From: Bacteroidota bacterium
GTDB lineage: Bacteria > Bacteroidota > Bacteroidia > Bacteroidales > Prolixibacteraceae
Assembly: GCA_030684645.1 (NCBI GenBank)
Contig: JAUXUF010000036.1
Location: 1 to 64,000 of the forward strand
Length of the DNA: 64,000 nt
Direction of reading: 5' to 3'
Translations under genes and position numbers: made by a program
The notes under the pieces: generated by a model
Databases searched by the model: none
Told to the model about the DNA's origin: nothing
Seen by the model: the letters and a program-made list of their open reading frames with translations, nothing else
Shown: positions 30,123 to 39,032 of the stretch, in pieces
Numbering within the stretch: position 1 is the first letter of the stretch
Layout of the letters: each line of letters begins with the position of its first letter

Positions 30123-30941
30123 ATGAATGAATTTCCCAAGAGAGAATTTTTCTTTAAGCCAGTATTACAATCTGTCCAAGAATTGGGTGGATCTGGTTCT
30201 AATGATGAAATAAATAATAAAGTCATCGAATTATTGAAAATATCGGATGATCTGTTAGCTGTAATGCACAAGGATACCAATCAAACCGAATTTGAGTATC
30301 AAATGGCTTGGGTCAGAACGATGCTAAAAAATCAGGGGCTTCTTGAAAATTCGCAAAGAGGAATCTGGTCGATTAGTTCAAGTGGTGATTTTACATCAAT
30401 TAAAGTTAAATGGGATAAGCAATTAGAAAGTCAGGTTAATGAAGAATTAAATGATGAGGAAGATTGGAAAGAGAGAGTAATTAAGGTCATTACAGAGAAT
30501 CTTTCCCCATCAGCTTTTGAACGATTAATTCAGAGGATATTAAGGGAGAAAGGTTTTACTCAAGTTGAAGTTACTGGTAGAAGTGGCGATGGTGGAATTG
30601 ATGGAAGAGGAATAGCCAAGATTAATGGGATTCTTAGTTTTCATATCATCTTTCAATGTAAAAAGTATCAAGCCAAAGCAAAGGTTGGTTCAAAGGAGAT
30701 TAGAGATTTTAGAGGAGCAATGGCAGGACGGACAGATAAGGGATTATTCATAACTACTGGTTCTTTTACAAGAGATGCGATTGTCGAAGCGACACGAGAT
30801 GGAGTTCCTGCAATTGATTTAATTGATGGAGATAAATTAGCTGAAAAGCTAAAAGAATTAAATATTGGATTGAAGATTGAACTAAAAGAATCAGTAAAAG
30901 TTGATGAAGAATGGTTTAAGAATTTTGAAAAAAACAAATAA
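30123..30941 (+). CDS. mrr: Mrr-family restriction endonuclease
   Basis: The 272-residue protein has an N-terminal Mrr_N winged-helix domain (about 8-95: PVLQSVQELGGSGSNDEI, GLLENSQRGIWSIS) and a C-terminal PD-(D/E)xK Mrr_cat domain (125-265) with Asp at about 160 (GDGGIDG) and QxK at 178-180 (FQCKKY). E. coli Mrr is a type IV enzyme that attacks methylated DNA. No methyltransferase is adjacent, consistent with a solitary modification-dependent nuclease. A TATATTTG box sits at 30091-30098. AT-rich codon use suggests transfer. Confidence 0.9.
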   Translation: MNEFPKREFFFKPVLQSVQELGGSGSNDEINNKVIELLKISDDLLAVMHKDTNQTEFEYQMAWVRTMLKNQGLLENSQRGIWSISSSGDFTSIKVKWDKQLESQVNEELNDEEDWKERVIKVITENLSPSAFERLIQRILREKGFTQVEVTGRSGDGGIDGRGIAKINGILSFHIIFQCKKYQAKAKVGSKEIRDFRGAMAGRTDKGLFITTGSFTRDAIVEATRDGVPAIDLIDGDKLAEKLKELNIGLKIELKESVKVDEEWFKNFEKNK

Positions 30942-30995
30942 GATGTTTTGGTTTGTTGTTTCAATTAGTGCTGAAAAATTCTTTCAATCTTTACT

Positions 30996-31490
30996 TTGAA
31001 AACTTATCCTGAAAATAATATTGTTGTGCCCCGGTTTAATGAGGAGAGTGGCTTTTATACCACAAAGCAACGCTCCGAGTTAATGTCAAAAATTAGATCG
31101 AAAAACACAAAGCCAGAGATTAAAGTCAGAAAAGCCCTTTGGGCGCTAGGATTCCGCTACCGGAAAAATGTCAAAAAGCTTCCCGGCTGTCCTGATATTG
31201 TCTTCGCAAAACAAAAGCTGGTTGTTTTCATTGATGGCGAATTCTGGCATGGATTTAATTGGGAAGGGAAAAAAGCAACAATAAAATCTAACCGTGGTTT
31301 CTGGATACCTAAAATTGAACGGAACATGCAACGCGATTCCCAAAATGAGAAATTCTTAACTGATCGGGGCTGGTGTGTTATGCGTTTCTGGGAAAAGCAG
31401 GTAAAGACGGATTTTGATTATTGTATCAGACGGATCGTGACCTACATTCAGGATTATAAACAAGGAAATATTACTATTTCTTCTTTGTGA
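30996..31490 (+). CDS. vsr: Vsr-like very-short-patch-repair endonuclease
   Basis: The 164-residue protein has the Vsr core: RSELMSKIRSKNTKPEIKVR, LPGCPDIVF with catalytic Asp at about 67, FIDGEFWHGF with His at about 85, and RGWCVMRFWEKQV. Positions that hold the structural zinc ligands and one active-site His in E. coli Vsr (motif HGCFWHHHHC) are different here (DGEFWHGFNW). No Dcm-type methylase is adjacent. The start is uncertain: the frame opens at TTG 30996, with a GTG at 31026 as alternative. It ends 17 bases inside the CorC-type gene on the other strand. Confidence 0.8.
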   Translation: MKTYPENNIVVPRFNEESGFYTTKQRSELMSKIRSKNTKPEIKVRKALWALGFRYRKNVKKLPGCPDIVFAKQKLVVFIDGEFWHGFNWEGKKATIKSNRGFWIPKIERNMQRDSQNEKFLTDRGWCVMRFWEKQVKTDFDYCIRRIVTYIQDYKQGNITISSL

Positions 31491-32751
31491 TCAACACCTT
31501 GTCGATCTTATTGTTGTCTATATCGACCACTTCGATGACGCAATCGGATAAAACAACCTTGTCGCCTAACTCCGGAATTTTGTTGATTTTGTTAAAAACA
31601 AATCCGGCAACGGTTGAATAGTCAATCTCTTCGAAGTTGATATAAAAATCCTGGATCAGATCGACCAGCGTTTCGATGGGAGCATCGCCACTTACCAAAA
31701 CCGATTGATCATCGCGGACAAATACATCGGGTTCAGGAAGTTCACCTTCTTCCGGAACATTTCCGATGATGTTTTCGATGATGTCGTGCAGCGTGATAAT
31801 TCCCTCAAAACTACCGTATTCATCAACTACAATGGCCGTGTAATTTTGTTTTTGCCTGAATAGGTCCAATACCTTTTGCGCATCGGCATTTTCAGGAATG
31901 ACAAGCGGATCGTGAAGTAAAGTTTCTAATTTCCGGGGTGAAGACGAATAGAAATTGATCAGATATTCTTTAACATTCAGAATACCTGTGAATTCGTCGA
32001 TACTGTTACGGCCAACAATAATTTTACTGTGTTTGAAGCTCAGTATTTCAGCATTAAATTCTTCTTTAGTTTGTTCAATATCAATCCATTCCACATCTTT
32101 CCGGTGAGTCATGATGTGTTTGGCTTTTTTATCCGAAAAGTAGAATACCTTCTCGTGCATTAGGTTTTGTTCCTTTTCAATCACCCCTTCGTGTGAAGCA
32201 AATTTCAGGATATGCCTCAGTTCTTCTTCTGTTACTTTCCCCTCATATGGGTTGAGGCCTATGAGTTTGTTAATCAGATTGGTAGAAAGGGCAAGCAGGC
32301 GAACAAAAGGGTAAAATATTTTGCTGAAATAATACACAATTGGCGCTACCCTCACTGAAATCATTTCAGGATTGCTTAGTGCGATGGTCTTTGGTACCAA
32401 TTCGCCAATCACAATTGAAATATAAGTGATCGCCAGTACAGTGAGAGAGAGCGCAATTTCGTAAGCATATTCCTGGGTAAGTTCAAACTGAATGAAGAAT
32501 GGAGTGATGTCGTCGGCAATATTAACTCCGCCGTAAACACCTGTAATTATGCCAATTAAAGTGATTCCAACCTGAATGGCCGAAAGAAAAACTTCAGAAT
32601 TTTCAAGCAATCTCAGAGCAACCTTTGCACCAGCCTTACCTTTGATTTTATATTGTTCCAACCGCGCTTTTTTGCTCGAAATCAATGCCGTTTCCGACAA
32701 GGCAAAAAACCCATTCAGCACAATCAACAATCCAAGTACAATCAGTTCCAT
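31474..32751 (-). CDS. HlyC/CorC (CNNM) family transporter
   Basis: The 425-residue membrane protein has a DUF21/CNNM domain with four membrane segments (about 1-190), two CBS units (about 205-325) and the small CorC_HlyC domain (about 340-420). Family members take part in magnesium or cobalt efflux at the inner membrane; many are mislabelled hemolysins. It is transcribed alone. Its 3 prime end overlaps the vsr-like gene by 17 bases in convergent orientation. Confidence 0.92.
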   Translation of the reverse strand: MELIVLGLLIVLNGFFALSETALISSKKARLEQYKIKGKAGAKVALRLLENSEVFLSAIQVGITLIGIITGVYGGVNIADDITPFFIQFELTQEYAYEIALSLTVLAITYISIVIGELVPKTIALSNPEMISVRVAPIVYYFSKIFYPFVRLLALSTNLINKLIGLNPYEGKVTEEELRHILKFASHEGVIEKEQNLMHEKVFYFSDKKAKHIMTHRKDVEWIDIEQTKEEFNAEILSFKHSKIIVGRNSIDEFTGILNVKEYLINFYSSSPRKLETLLHDPLVIPENADAQKVLDLFRQKQNYTAIVVDEYGSFEGIITLHDIIENIIGNVPEEGELPEPDVFVRDDQSVLVSGDAPIETLVDLIQDFYINFEEIDYSTVAGFVFNKINKIPELGDKVVLSDCVIEVVDIDNNKIDKVLITKKK

Positions 32752-32943
32752 TTTCAGAATAAAGAGGGAAGTGAAAAAACATCCTACAACAAAGGTAATA
32801 CAGTATCTTCAATTCCTACCTGTCCGTATGATATAGGTGCCGGTTTTAAATTCTATCTTTTCAGATTCCCAGGTCCCGTTGATCGTCTCGGTATAATGCC
32901 CCTGGTTGAGTTGTTTCGTTGGCTGAAGATCATTAATTGGAAC

Positions 32944-33273
32944 TTAAGATGCTTTCATCTCATTATCGGGAAGTTGAGTATTTTCTTTCCTGAATAATCT
33001 GATTTGTTTAAACGATTCTTCATTGATCTGATTTTCCGTTTCAAGATCGAAATCATCCTGTAATCCAAGCCAGAATTTAGCCGAATTCCCGAAATATAGA
33101 CTTAATCTCAATGCAGTATCCGCAGTAATTCTTCGTTTCCCTTTAAGGATTTGAGAGATTCTGGTTTGTGGAATATGAATGTCTTTTGATAACTTGTATG
33201 CAGTGATTTCCATTGGAGTCATGAACTCTTCCAATAAAATTTCTCCGGGGTGAATGTTTGATAACTTTTCCAT
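32944..33273 (-). CDS. higA: HigA-family antitoxin (XRE type)
   Basis: The 109-residue protein has the HigA opening HPGEILLEEFMTPMEITAYKL and a helix-turn-helix (DIHIPQTRISQILKGKRRI, about 30-50), then LRLSLYFGNSAKFWLGLQ. It should bind HigB and repress the operon. It begins 9 bases after the toxin gene, with toxin first, as is typical for higBA. Confidence 0.93.
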   Translation of the reverse strand: MEKLSNIHPGEILLEEFMTPMEITAYKLSKDIHIPQTRISQILKGKRRITADTALRLSLYFGNSAKFWLGLQDDFDLETENQINEESFKQIRLFRKENTQLPDNEMKAS

Positions 33274-33282
33274 GACTTTCTT

Positions 33283-33567
33283 TTATTTGTGATAATCCAG
33301 AATTTCAACTTCTTTAGCTTGATTGTTTTCCCATTTAAAGATGATTCTCCATTGATCATTGATCCGAATGCTGTAATAATCTTTCAATTTTCCTGAGAGT
33401 TCTTCAAGTCTGTTTGATGGCGGAACAGTCAAATCTCCAATGTTTTGTGAGTTATTCAGCATTCTTGATTTTCGGCGGCCAATTTGCTGAATCTCAAACG
33501 GAATCTTTGAAATTCGTTCACCTTCCCAAATACTTTTTGTGTCTTTATTGGCAAAAGAAACAATCAT
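33283..33567 (-). CDS. higB: HigB-type mRNA interferase toxin
   Basis: The 94-residue basic protein matches the RelE/HigB fold: QIGRRKSRMLNNSQNIGDL, then DYYSIRINDQWRIIFKWENN with the usual C-terminal catalytic basic and aromatic residues, and VEILDYHK. It cleaves mRNA on the ribosome when free of HigA. It is the first gene of the pair. A near-consensus box TAACCTTTG with one extra base lies upstream. Confidence 0.93.
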   Translation of the reverse strand: MIVSFANKDTKSIWEGERISKIPFEIQQIGRRKSRMLNNSQNIGDLTVPPSNRLEELSGKLKDYYSIRINDQWRIIFKWENNQAKEVEILDYHK

Positions 33568-33699
33568 GACATGAATTTTATTTACTTACGTCAAAGGTTA
33601 GTAATTTGTTTGGATATTCAAAAAATGATTGCTGTTTTAGAATGTTCTAAACAACTGCCTTCGTGGTGATTATCAAAAAAAGATTTTTTGGATTTTCTC

Positions 33700-33810
33700 T
33701 TACAATTTGATTTCGAATTTGGCCCGAAGTCCAAAAGCAGGAGCACCCAGTATGGATTGGGTCCTTACGCGCCAGACTGCTTCAACCCGAAACAGACGGA
33801 AAATATTCTC
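33700..33810 (-). pseudogene. possible remnant of an outer-membrane beta-barrel C-terminus
   Basis: A 36-codon stretch ending in a stop reads like the last strands of a Bacteroidetes outer-membrane protein: FRLFRVEAVWRVR, then GLRAKFEIKL and a stop. The final alternating strand with a hydrophobic last residue is typical of DUF5686 or TonB-receptor ends. The sequence before it does not continue in the same style. The 427-base gap (33568-33994) holds no other gene. Confidence 0.3.
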
Positions 33811-33827
33811 GGCTCCATGGCAGCAAA

Positions 33828-33903
33828 GGATTCCATCCCTTGCCTTTAGAAGACATTCTTTAATCGTGAACAGATTCACTTCCTGTTTTGAAGGATGGAA
33901 TCC
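33828..33903. repeat. 11-bp inverted repeat flanking 54 bases
   Basis: GGATTCCATCC (33828-33838) and GGATGGAATCC (33893-33903) are exact inverted copies. The enclosed 54 bases show no ORF. It lies between the putative barrel remnant and the purM promoter region (TACCTTTG box at 33955-33962). Confidence 0.5.
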
Positions 33904-33994
33904 CTGAGCCATCCCCAAACATGATAGCCATTTATTTTGTTTCCCTAAAAATATTACCTTTGCGTCCGAAAATTGATTCGGAAATTCAGATTGT

Positions 33995-35164
33995 ATGTCA
34001 ACAGATAACAGGTACATGGCTCGTGGTGTTTCGGCCTCAAAAGAAGACGTTCACAATGCCATAAAAAATATTGACAAGGGGCTGTATCCCAAAGCCTTTT
34101 GCAAAATCATTCCTGATATTCTGGGTGGCGATCCGGATTGGTGCAACATCATGCATGCTGATGGCGCCGGAACGAAATCGGCGCTTGCTTACTTGTATTG
34201 GAAAGAAACCGGCGACATTTCGGTATGGAAAGGTATCGCCCAGGATGCTCTGATTATGAACCTCGACGATTTATTATGCGTTGGAGCTACCGATAATATT
34301 CTTCTTTCATCAACCATAGGCCGGAATAAAAATAAAATTCCGGGTGAAGTAATTGCAGCCATCATTAACGGTACCGAAGAACTGTGCACCGGATTGCGCG
34401 ATATGGGTGTCAACGTCTATCCAACAGGCGGCGAAACTGCCGATGTAGGCGATGTGGTGCGCACCATCATTGTTGATTCAACTGTAACCTGCCGCATGAA
34501 ACGTGAAGATGTGATTTCGGCTGATCATATTCAGGCAGGCGATGTGATTGTCGGGCTGGCATCTTTTGGTCAGGCAACTTATGAAAAGGAATACAATGGC
34601 GGCATGGGCAGCAATGGATTGACTTCTGCCCGTCACGATGTGTTTTCCAATTACCTGGCGCAAAAATATCCCGAAAGTTTTGATCCGGAAGTTCCGGCTG
34701 AACTGGTTTATTCGGGAACCAAAAAACTGACAGACTTTATCGCCGAAGTTGGTCTGGATGCCGGGAAACTGGTGCTTTCACCGACTCGTACTTATGCGCC
34801 GGTGGTGAAGGAAATCCTCGAGTCCCTACGGAAAAATATTCATGGTCTGATTCACTGCTCGGGTGGCGCACAAACCAAAGTGTTGCATTTTGTTGATAAC
34901 GTTCATGTGATCAAAGACAATCTGTTCGATGTTCCGCCTCTGTTTCAGTTTATTCAGGAAGAATCGGGAACAAGCTGGCCCGAAATGTACAAGGTTTTTA
35001 ACATGGGTCACCGTTTCGAAGTCTATCTGGCTCCTGAATTTGCAGCTCAAATCATCGCTATTTCCGAAAAGTTTAACATCGAAGCCCGTATCGTTGGCCG
35101 TGTTGAAGCTTTTGAGGGCAAAAAACTCACCATCAAGTCAACTTTTGGCGAATTTGAATATTAG
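33995..35164 (+). CDS. purM: phosphoribosylformylglycinamidine cyclo-ligase (AIR synthase)
   Basis: The 389-residue enzyme has the N-terminal PurM region MHADGAGTKSALAY, the ATP-binding segment PTGGETADVGDVV near 145 and IVGLASFGQATYEKEYNGGMGSNGLTSAR near 180. It forms aminoimidazole ribonucleotide from FGAM with ATP. It is about 40 residues longer than E. coli PurM, as usual for this phylum. It is first in the conserved purM-prfA-pyrF order. Confidence 0.95.
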   Translation: MSTDNRYMARGVSASKEDVHNAIKNIDKGLYPKAFCKIIPDILGGDPDWCNIMHADGAGTKSALAYLYWKETGDISVWKGIAQDALIMNLDDLLCVGATDNILLSSTIGRNKNKIPGEVIAAIINGTEELCTGLRDMGVNVYPTGGETADVGDVVRTIIVDSTVTCRMKREDVISADHIQAGDVIVGLASFGQATYEKEYNGGMGSNGLTSARHDVFSNYLAQKYPESFDPEVPAELVYSGTKKLTDFIAEVGLDAGKLVLSPTRTYAPVVKEILESLRKNIHGLIHCSGGAQTKVLHFVDNVHVIKDNLFDVPPLFQFIQEESGTSWPEMYKVFNMGHRFEVYLAPEFAAQIIAISEKFNIEARIVGRVEAFEGKKLTIKSTFGEFEY

Positions 35165-35230
35165 CTTGGGTATTCCGGGTTGCCCGTCTTTGTCTAATAT
35201 CTTTTATTTAAAATCTAGCACCTTTATCAT

Positions 35231-36316
35231 ATGGCAGACTATTCATTATTGGAAAAATACGAATCGATCAGGTATCGGTTTGAGGAAGTAGGACAGCAAA
35301 TCACCGATCCGTCGGTGATGAGCGACATGAAACGCTATGTCAAATTAAATCAGGAATACAAACGACTTGAATTGCTGACCAATGCATTCAAGGAATTCAA
35401 AGCCCTGGTCGATAACATCGAATCGGGGAAACAAATGCTGACCGAGGAAAGCGATGAGGAGTTACGCGAAATGGCACGGGAGGAAATTGAAAACTCAGAA
35501 GCCCTGATTCCGCAGAAAGAACTTAACATCAAACTACTACTCATTCCGGCCGATCCGGAAGATGGTAAAAATGCCATTTTGGAAATCCGTGCCGGAACAG
35601 GTGGCGATGAAGCCAGTATTTTTGCAGGCGATCTGTTCCGCATGTACACCAAATTTTGCGAACGCAGAGGATGGAAACTCGAAGTGACCAACACCAGCGA
35701 AGGAACTTCAGGCGGGTTCAAGGAAATCGTGGCAACCATTTCAGGCGAAGGTGTTTACGGAATCATGAAATACGAATCGGGTGTGCACCGTGTGCAACGG
35801 GTGCCGCAAACCGAAACACAAGGCCGTGTACATACTTCGGCAGCTACTGTGGCTGTTTTGCCTGAAGCTGAAGAATTCGACATCGACCTTCGGGATAGCG
35901 ATATCCGGAAAGATACCTATTGTTCTTCAGGTCCTGGCGGACAGTCGGTAAACACCACGTATTCAGCCATTCGGCTGACTCACATTCCGACTGGAATTGT
36001 GGTTACCTGTCAGGACCAGAAATCGCAGATCAAGAACCTGGCCAAGGCTATGATTGAATTGCGTACCCGAATTTACAACCAGGAACACCAGAAATACCTG
36101 GACGTGATTGCCTCTAAACGTAAAACAATGGTTTCGACCGGTGACCGTTCAGCCAAGATCCGCACCTACAACTGGCCACAGGGACGTATCACCGATCACC
36201 GTATCAACCTGACCATCTACAACCTTCAGGCAGTAGTTGGCGGCGATCTCGATGAAATCATCGACAAGTTACAGGTAGAAGAAAACGCTGAACGGCTGAA
36301 GGAAGCGGAAATTTAG
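35231..36316 (+). CDS. prfA: peptide chain release factor 1
   Basis: The 361-residue factor shows the codon-recognition motif PQT (PxT) in [20 protein letters not shown] and the catalytic GGQ in [14 protein letters not shown] near 233-236. It ends translation at UAA and UAG. The start follows purM by 66 bases. Immediately after its stop begins a palindromic repeat that reaches the pyrF start. Confidence 0.97.
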   Translation: MADYSLLEKYESIRYRFEEVGQQITDPSVMSDMKRYVKLNQEYKRLELLTNAFKEFKALVDNIESGKQMLTEESDEELREMAREEIENSEALIPQKELNIKLLLIPADPEDGKNAILEIRAGTGGDEASIFAGDLFRMYTKFCERRGWKLEVTNTSEGTSGGFKEIVATISGEGVYGIMKYESGVHRVQRVPQTETQGRVHTSAATVAVLPEAEEFDIDLRDSDIRKDTYCSSGPGGQSVNTTYSAIRLTHIPTGIVVTCQDQKSQIKNLAKAMIELRTRIYNQEHQKYLDVIASKRKTMVSTGDRSAKIRTYNWPQGRITDHRINLTIYNLQAVVGGDLDEIIDKLQVEENAERLKEAEI

Positions 36317-36431
36317 AAGCCCCATCCCAACCCTTCCCCAAAGGGGAAGGACTAAACGGATGGCGCAATTACAGTTCAGATATTATTATTCACCAACTCA
36401 TCTTCCCCTTTGGGGAAATTAAAGGGGGCCT
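36317..36431. repeat. inverted pair of dispersed palindromic repeats between prfA and pyrF
   Basis: The left copy starts at the prfA stop (TAG-AAGCCCCATCCCAACC, then CCTTCCCC-AAA-GGGGAAGG). The right copy is the same unit reversed (TCTTCCCC-TTT-GGGGAAATTAAAGGGGGCC) and abuts the pyrF ATG, so its AAAGGGGG can act as the ribosome-binding site. About 45 unrelated bases lie between. The left copy is homologous to the element after the fucosidase at 2866-2906. Confidence 0.8.
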
Positions 36432-36432
36432 T

Positions 36433-37266
36433 ATGAACAGAGAACAACTTTTTGAACAGATCAAACTGAAACGTAGCTTTTTATGCATCGGGCTGGACAC
36501 GGATATTCTTAAAATTCCACGTTTCCTGAGCGATACAAGCGACCCGGTTTTTGCCTTCAACAAAGAAATTATTGATGCTACACAAGATTTGTGCGTGGCT
36601 TATAAACCCAACCTTGCTTTTTATGAAAGCCAGGGGGTTGCCGGATGGATTAGCCTGGAAAAAACGGTGAAATACATCCGGGAGAAATATCCGGAGCAAT
36701 TCATTATTGCCGATGCCAAACGTGGTGATATTGGGAATACATCAAATTTATATGCCCGTGCATTTTTCGACCACATGGACTTTGATGCGGTGACTGTCGC
36801 TCCTTATATGGGTGAAGACTCCATCAAACCGTTCATGACTTACCTCGATCGTTGGGTAATTTTGCTGGCATTAACATCGAACAAAGGAGCGGCCGATTTT
36901 CAATACCTGAAGAATGCTGAAACTGGTGATCAGCTTTTTGAAACCGTGCTGAAAACTTCGCAGCAATGGGGAACCACTGACAACATGATGTACGTGGTTG
37001 GCGCTACTAAAGCTGAAAAACTGGAAGAAATCCGTGAACTGGTTCCCGATCATTTTCTTTTGGTTCCGGGAGTTGGCGCTCAGGGCGGAAGCCTCGAAGA
37101 AGTGGCCAAATATGGCATGAACGATAAGTGCGGATTGCTGGTCAACTCGTCGCGCCAGATTATTTACGCATCGGATGGCGAAGACTTTGCCGAAAAAGCC
37201 CGTAACGAAGCGATAAATGTTCAGGTTGATATGGAAGAGTTGCTGCTGGAAGCTGACTTGTTGTAA
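36433..37266 (+). CDS. pyrF: orotidine 5-phosphate decarboxylase (type 2)
   Basis: The 277-residue enzyme has the type 2 active-site motif [16 protein letters not shown] near 96-112, [11 protein letters not shown] near 56, and VGATKAEKL with VPGVGAQGG in the second half. It decarboxylates OMP to UMP. The ribosome-binding site is supplied by a dispersed repeat directly upstream. It probably shares the purM-prfA transcript. Confidence 0.96.
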   Translation: MNREQLFEQIKLKRSFLCIGLDTDILKIPRFLSDTSDPVFAFNKEIIDATQDLCVAYKPNLAFYESQGVAGWISLEKTVKYIREKYPEQFIIADAKRGDIGNTSNLYARAFFDHMDFDAVTVAPYMGEDSIKPFMTYLDRWVILLALTSNKGAADFQYLKNAETGDQLFETVLKTSQQWGTTDNMMYVVGATKAEKLEEIRELVPDHFLLVPGVGAQGGSLEEVAKYGMNDKCGLLVNSSRQIIYASDGEDFAEKARNEAINVQVDMEELLLEADLL

Positions 37267-37275
37267 AAAATGAAT

Positions 37276-37800
37276 TTAAAAAATCAGTGTTAGCACGAGG
37301 TACTTAAGAACCAGGCCTGCAATACTGTATAACAGAACATCTTTAATGCGGTATTTCAACATACCGGCGGCTAAGGCAATCACCGGCGACGACAAAGGGA
37401 AAAGGTTGAAGACCAACAAGGTCAGGTTTCCGTACTTACGGATTTCAGCTTCAGCTTTTTTGTGCCTGCTGCGGCCTATCAGTCGGTCGATAACTCCTGA
37501 GCTGAGAAAATAGCCGATCAGGTAATCGACTGATTGAGAAAGTACAGCTGTCCCAAGGGCAATGAGGTTCAGAATCCAGGGATCATAACCAGTTTTCAGG
37601 TAAAAAATAAATGCCAGTTCAACAGGCATAAACAAAAAAAACAAATATCCGGAAAAGTTTACAATGGCAAACGAAAGTACAGTCATTCCCTTGTTTTCGT
37701 ATATATCCCTTCCGATGGTAAGCGAAGCAATTGCAACAGCAATTGTAGCAAAGAATAAAACAATGATTACGCGTTTGAAATCAATATGTGACTGTTTCAT
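37276..37800 (-). CDS. VTT/DedA-like membrane protein
   Basis: The 174-residue protein has four to five membrane segments (about 10-28, 38-64, 75-97, 128-147, 153-173). It contains the motif YGNLTLLVFNLFPLSSPVIALAAGMLKY, which resembles the conserved F/Y-x-R-x-x-P-x-x-x-P region of VTT (SNARE-associated) proteins, with Arg replaced. These proteins are linked to lipid flipping. The assignment to VTT is moderate. It converges on pyrF with 9 bases between. Confidence 0.65.
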   Translation of the reverse strand: MKQSHIDFKRVIIVLFFATIAVAIASLTIGRDIYENKGMTVLSFAIVNFSGYLFFLFMPVELAFIFYLKTGYDPWILNLIALGTAVLSQSVDYLIGYFLSSGVIDRLIGRSRHKKAEAEIRKYGNLTLLVFNLFPLSSPVIALAAGMLKYRIKDVLLYSIAGLVLKYLVLTLIF

Positions 37801-37942
37801 TTGCCCGGATAAAATTTGACATGTTCTTCGTATCCTCCAAATATAATTAATCCTTATGAGAAATCAGGCAAGAACAGGTTTTCTGACTGTTCGCAATTCA
37901 ATATTTGCTGAAATCAAACCGAAATAATATCACAGTTTGTGA

Positions 37943-37974
37943 TTTGTCCCGCTGATATATAAATTCTACATTTG
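37943..37974 (+). promoter_or_regulatory. promoter of apbE
   Basis: TTTG (37943-37946), 20 bases, TACATTTG (37967-37974), an exact consensus match 36 bases before the ATG at 38011. An in-frame TTG at 37972 lies inside the -7 box and can be dismissed as a start. Confidence 0.7.
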
Positions 37975-38010
37975 TCAGCCAGACATACTGCATCAGTAAA
38001 CATAAATTCC

Positions 38011-39021
38011 ATGAAACCAACCGGATTTTTTATATTGGCTATCCTGCTAATTACGGCCTGTCAGCCCAGAAAAAGTGATTACATGAAAATTTCAGGTTTT
38101 GCACAGGGCACGACCTACAACATCACCTACGAAAACTCGACCCACGAAGATTATAGTCAGGCAATTGATTCAATCTTAAAGGCTTTTGACCGCTCTCTTT
38201 CGATTTACGATTCAACTTCCATTATTTCAAGGATAAACGACAATGATCCCACCGTTGAAGCAGACGATTGGTTTATTGACGTTTTCAATAAATCTGCCGG
38301 GGTAAACACCACCTCAGGAGGGGCTTTCGACATTACCGTCGGCCCGGTTGTGCATGCCTGGGGATTTGGAAACGGTCCGGTTGCCAAGCACGACACTGCA
38401 TACATTGATAGTTTGCTGCAATTCGTTGGGATGGATAAAGTCAGACTAGAAGGACGCAAAGTGGTCAAAAAGTACACAGGCGTAAATCTCGATGTCAATG
38501 CGCTTGCACAAGGTTATTCGGTTGATGTGGTCTGTGAATTTTTACAGCGCAAAGGCCTGAAAAATTACCTGGTAGAGATTGGCGGCGAAGTTCGTGGAAA
38601 AGGAACCAATGCCAAAGATAAATTGTGGCACATTGGTATTGACAAGCCTTCTGAAGGAAACATGGACCCGGGAAAAGAACTTCAGGCTATCATCGGAATA
38701 GATAATAAGGCGCTGGCTACTTCAGGAAATTACCGTAGTTTTTTTATCGAAAACGGAATTAAATATGCTCATACCATTGATCCTAAAACCGGTTTTCCAG
38801 CCCGGAATACCTTGCTGAGTACCACCGTTATTTGCGATGATTGCATAACGGCCGATGCATATGCCACCGCGTTTATGGTTCTGGGAGTAGAAAAAAGCAA
38901 GAGCTTGTTAGCTAAGCTTCCGGGGATTGAAGTCTATTTTGTTTACAGCAATCCGCAGGGAGGATATGAAGTTTTCTTTTCTGAAGGAATGAAGAAAATG
39001 ATTGTTGAACAGGAAAAATAA
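38011..39021 (+). CDS. apbE: FAD:protein FMN transferase (ApbE)
   Basis: The 336-residue protein starts MKPTGFFILAILLITAC, a lipoprotein signal with Cys at 17, so it faces the periplasm. The ApbE domain shows GFAQGTTYNITYE, VNALAQGYSVDVV, EIGGEVRGKG and the metal site TADAYATAFMVLG. It attaches FMN to Thr residues of partners such as RnfG/NqrC subunits. No Rnf or Nqr gene is in the window. The open frame extends upstream to a TTG, but the promoter places the start at 38011. Confidence 0.95.
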   Translation: MKPTGFFILAILLITACQPRKSDYMKISGFAQGTTYNITYENSTHEDYSQAIDSILKAFDRSLSIYDSTSIISRINDNDPTVEADDWFIDVFNKSAGVNTTSGGAFDITVGPVVHAWGFGNGPVAKHDTAYIDSLLQFVGMDKVRLEGRKVVKKYTGVNLDVNALAQGYSVDVVCEFLQRKGLKNYLVEIGGEVRGKGTNAKDKLWHIGIDKPSEGNMDPGKELQAIIGIDNKALATSGNYRSFFIENGIKYAHTIDPKTGFPARNTLLSTTVICDDCITADAYATAFMVLGVEKSKSLLAKLPGIEVYFVYSNPQGGYEVFFSEGMKKMIVEQEK

Positions 39022-39032
39022 ACGATTCCTGA

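Noticed and set aside
32944..33567. HigBA as part of a new defence system with mrr and vsr
   Set aside because: A CorC-type housekeeping gene lies between them, and higBA pairs are common stand-alone modules.
33700..34017. 105-codon minus-strand gene before purM
   Set aside because: It overlaps the purM start region and its promoter box; only the final 36 codons look protein-like, so only a remnant is reported.
36317..36431. CRISPR array or insertion sequence between prfA and pyrF
   Set aside because: Only two inverted copies, no regular spacers, no transposase frame.
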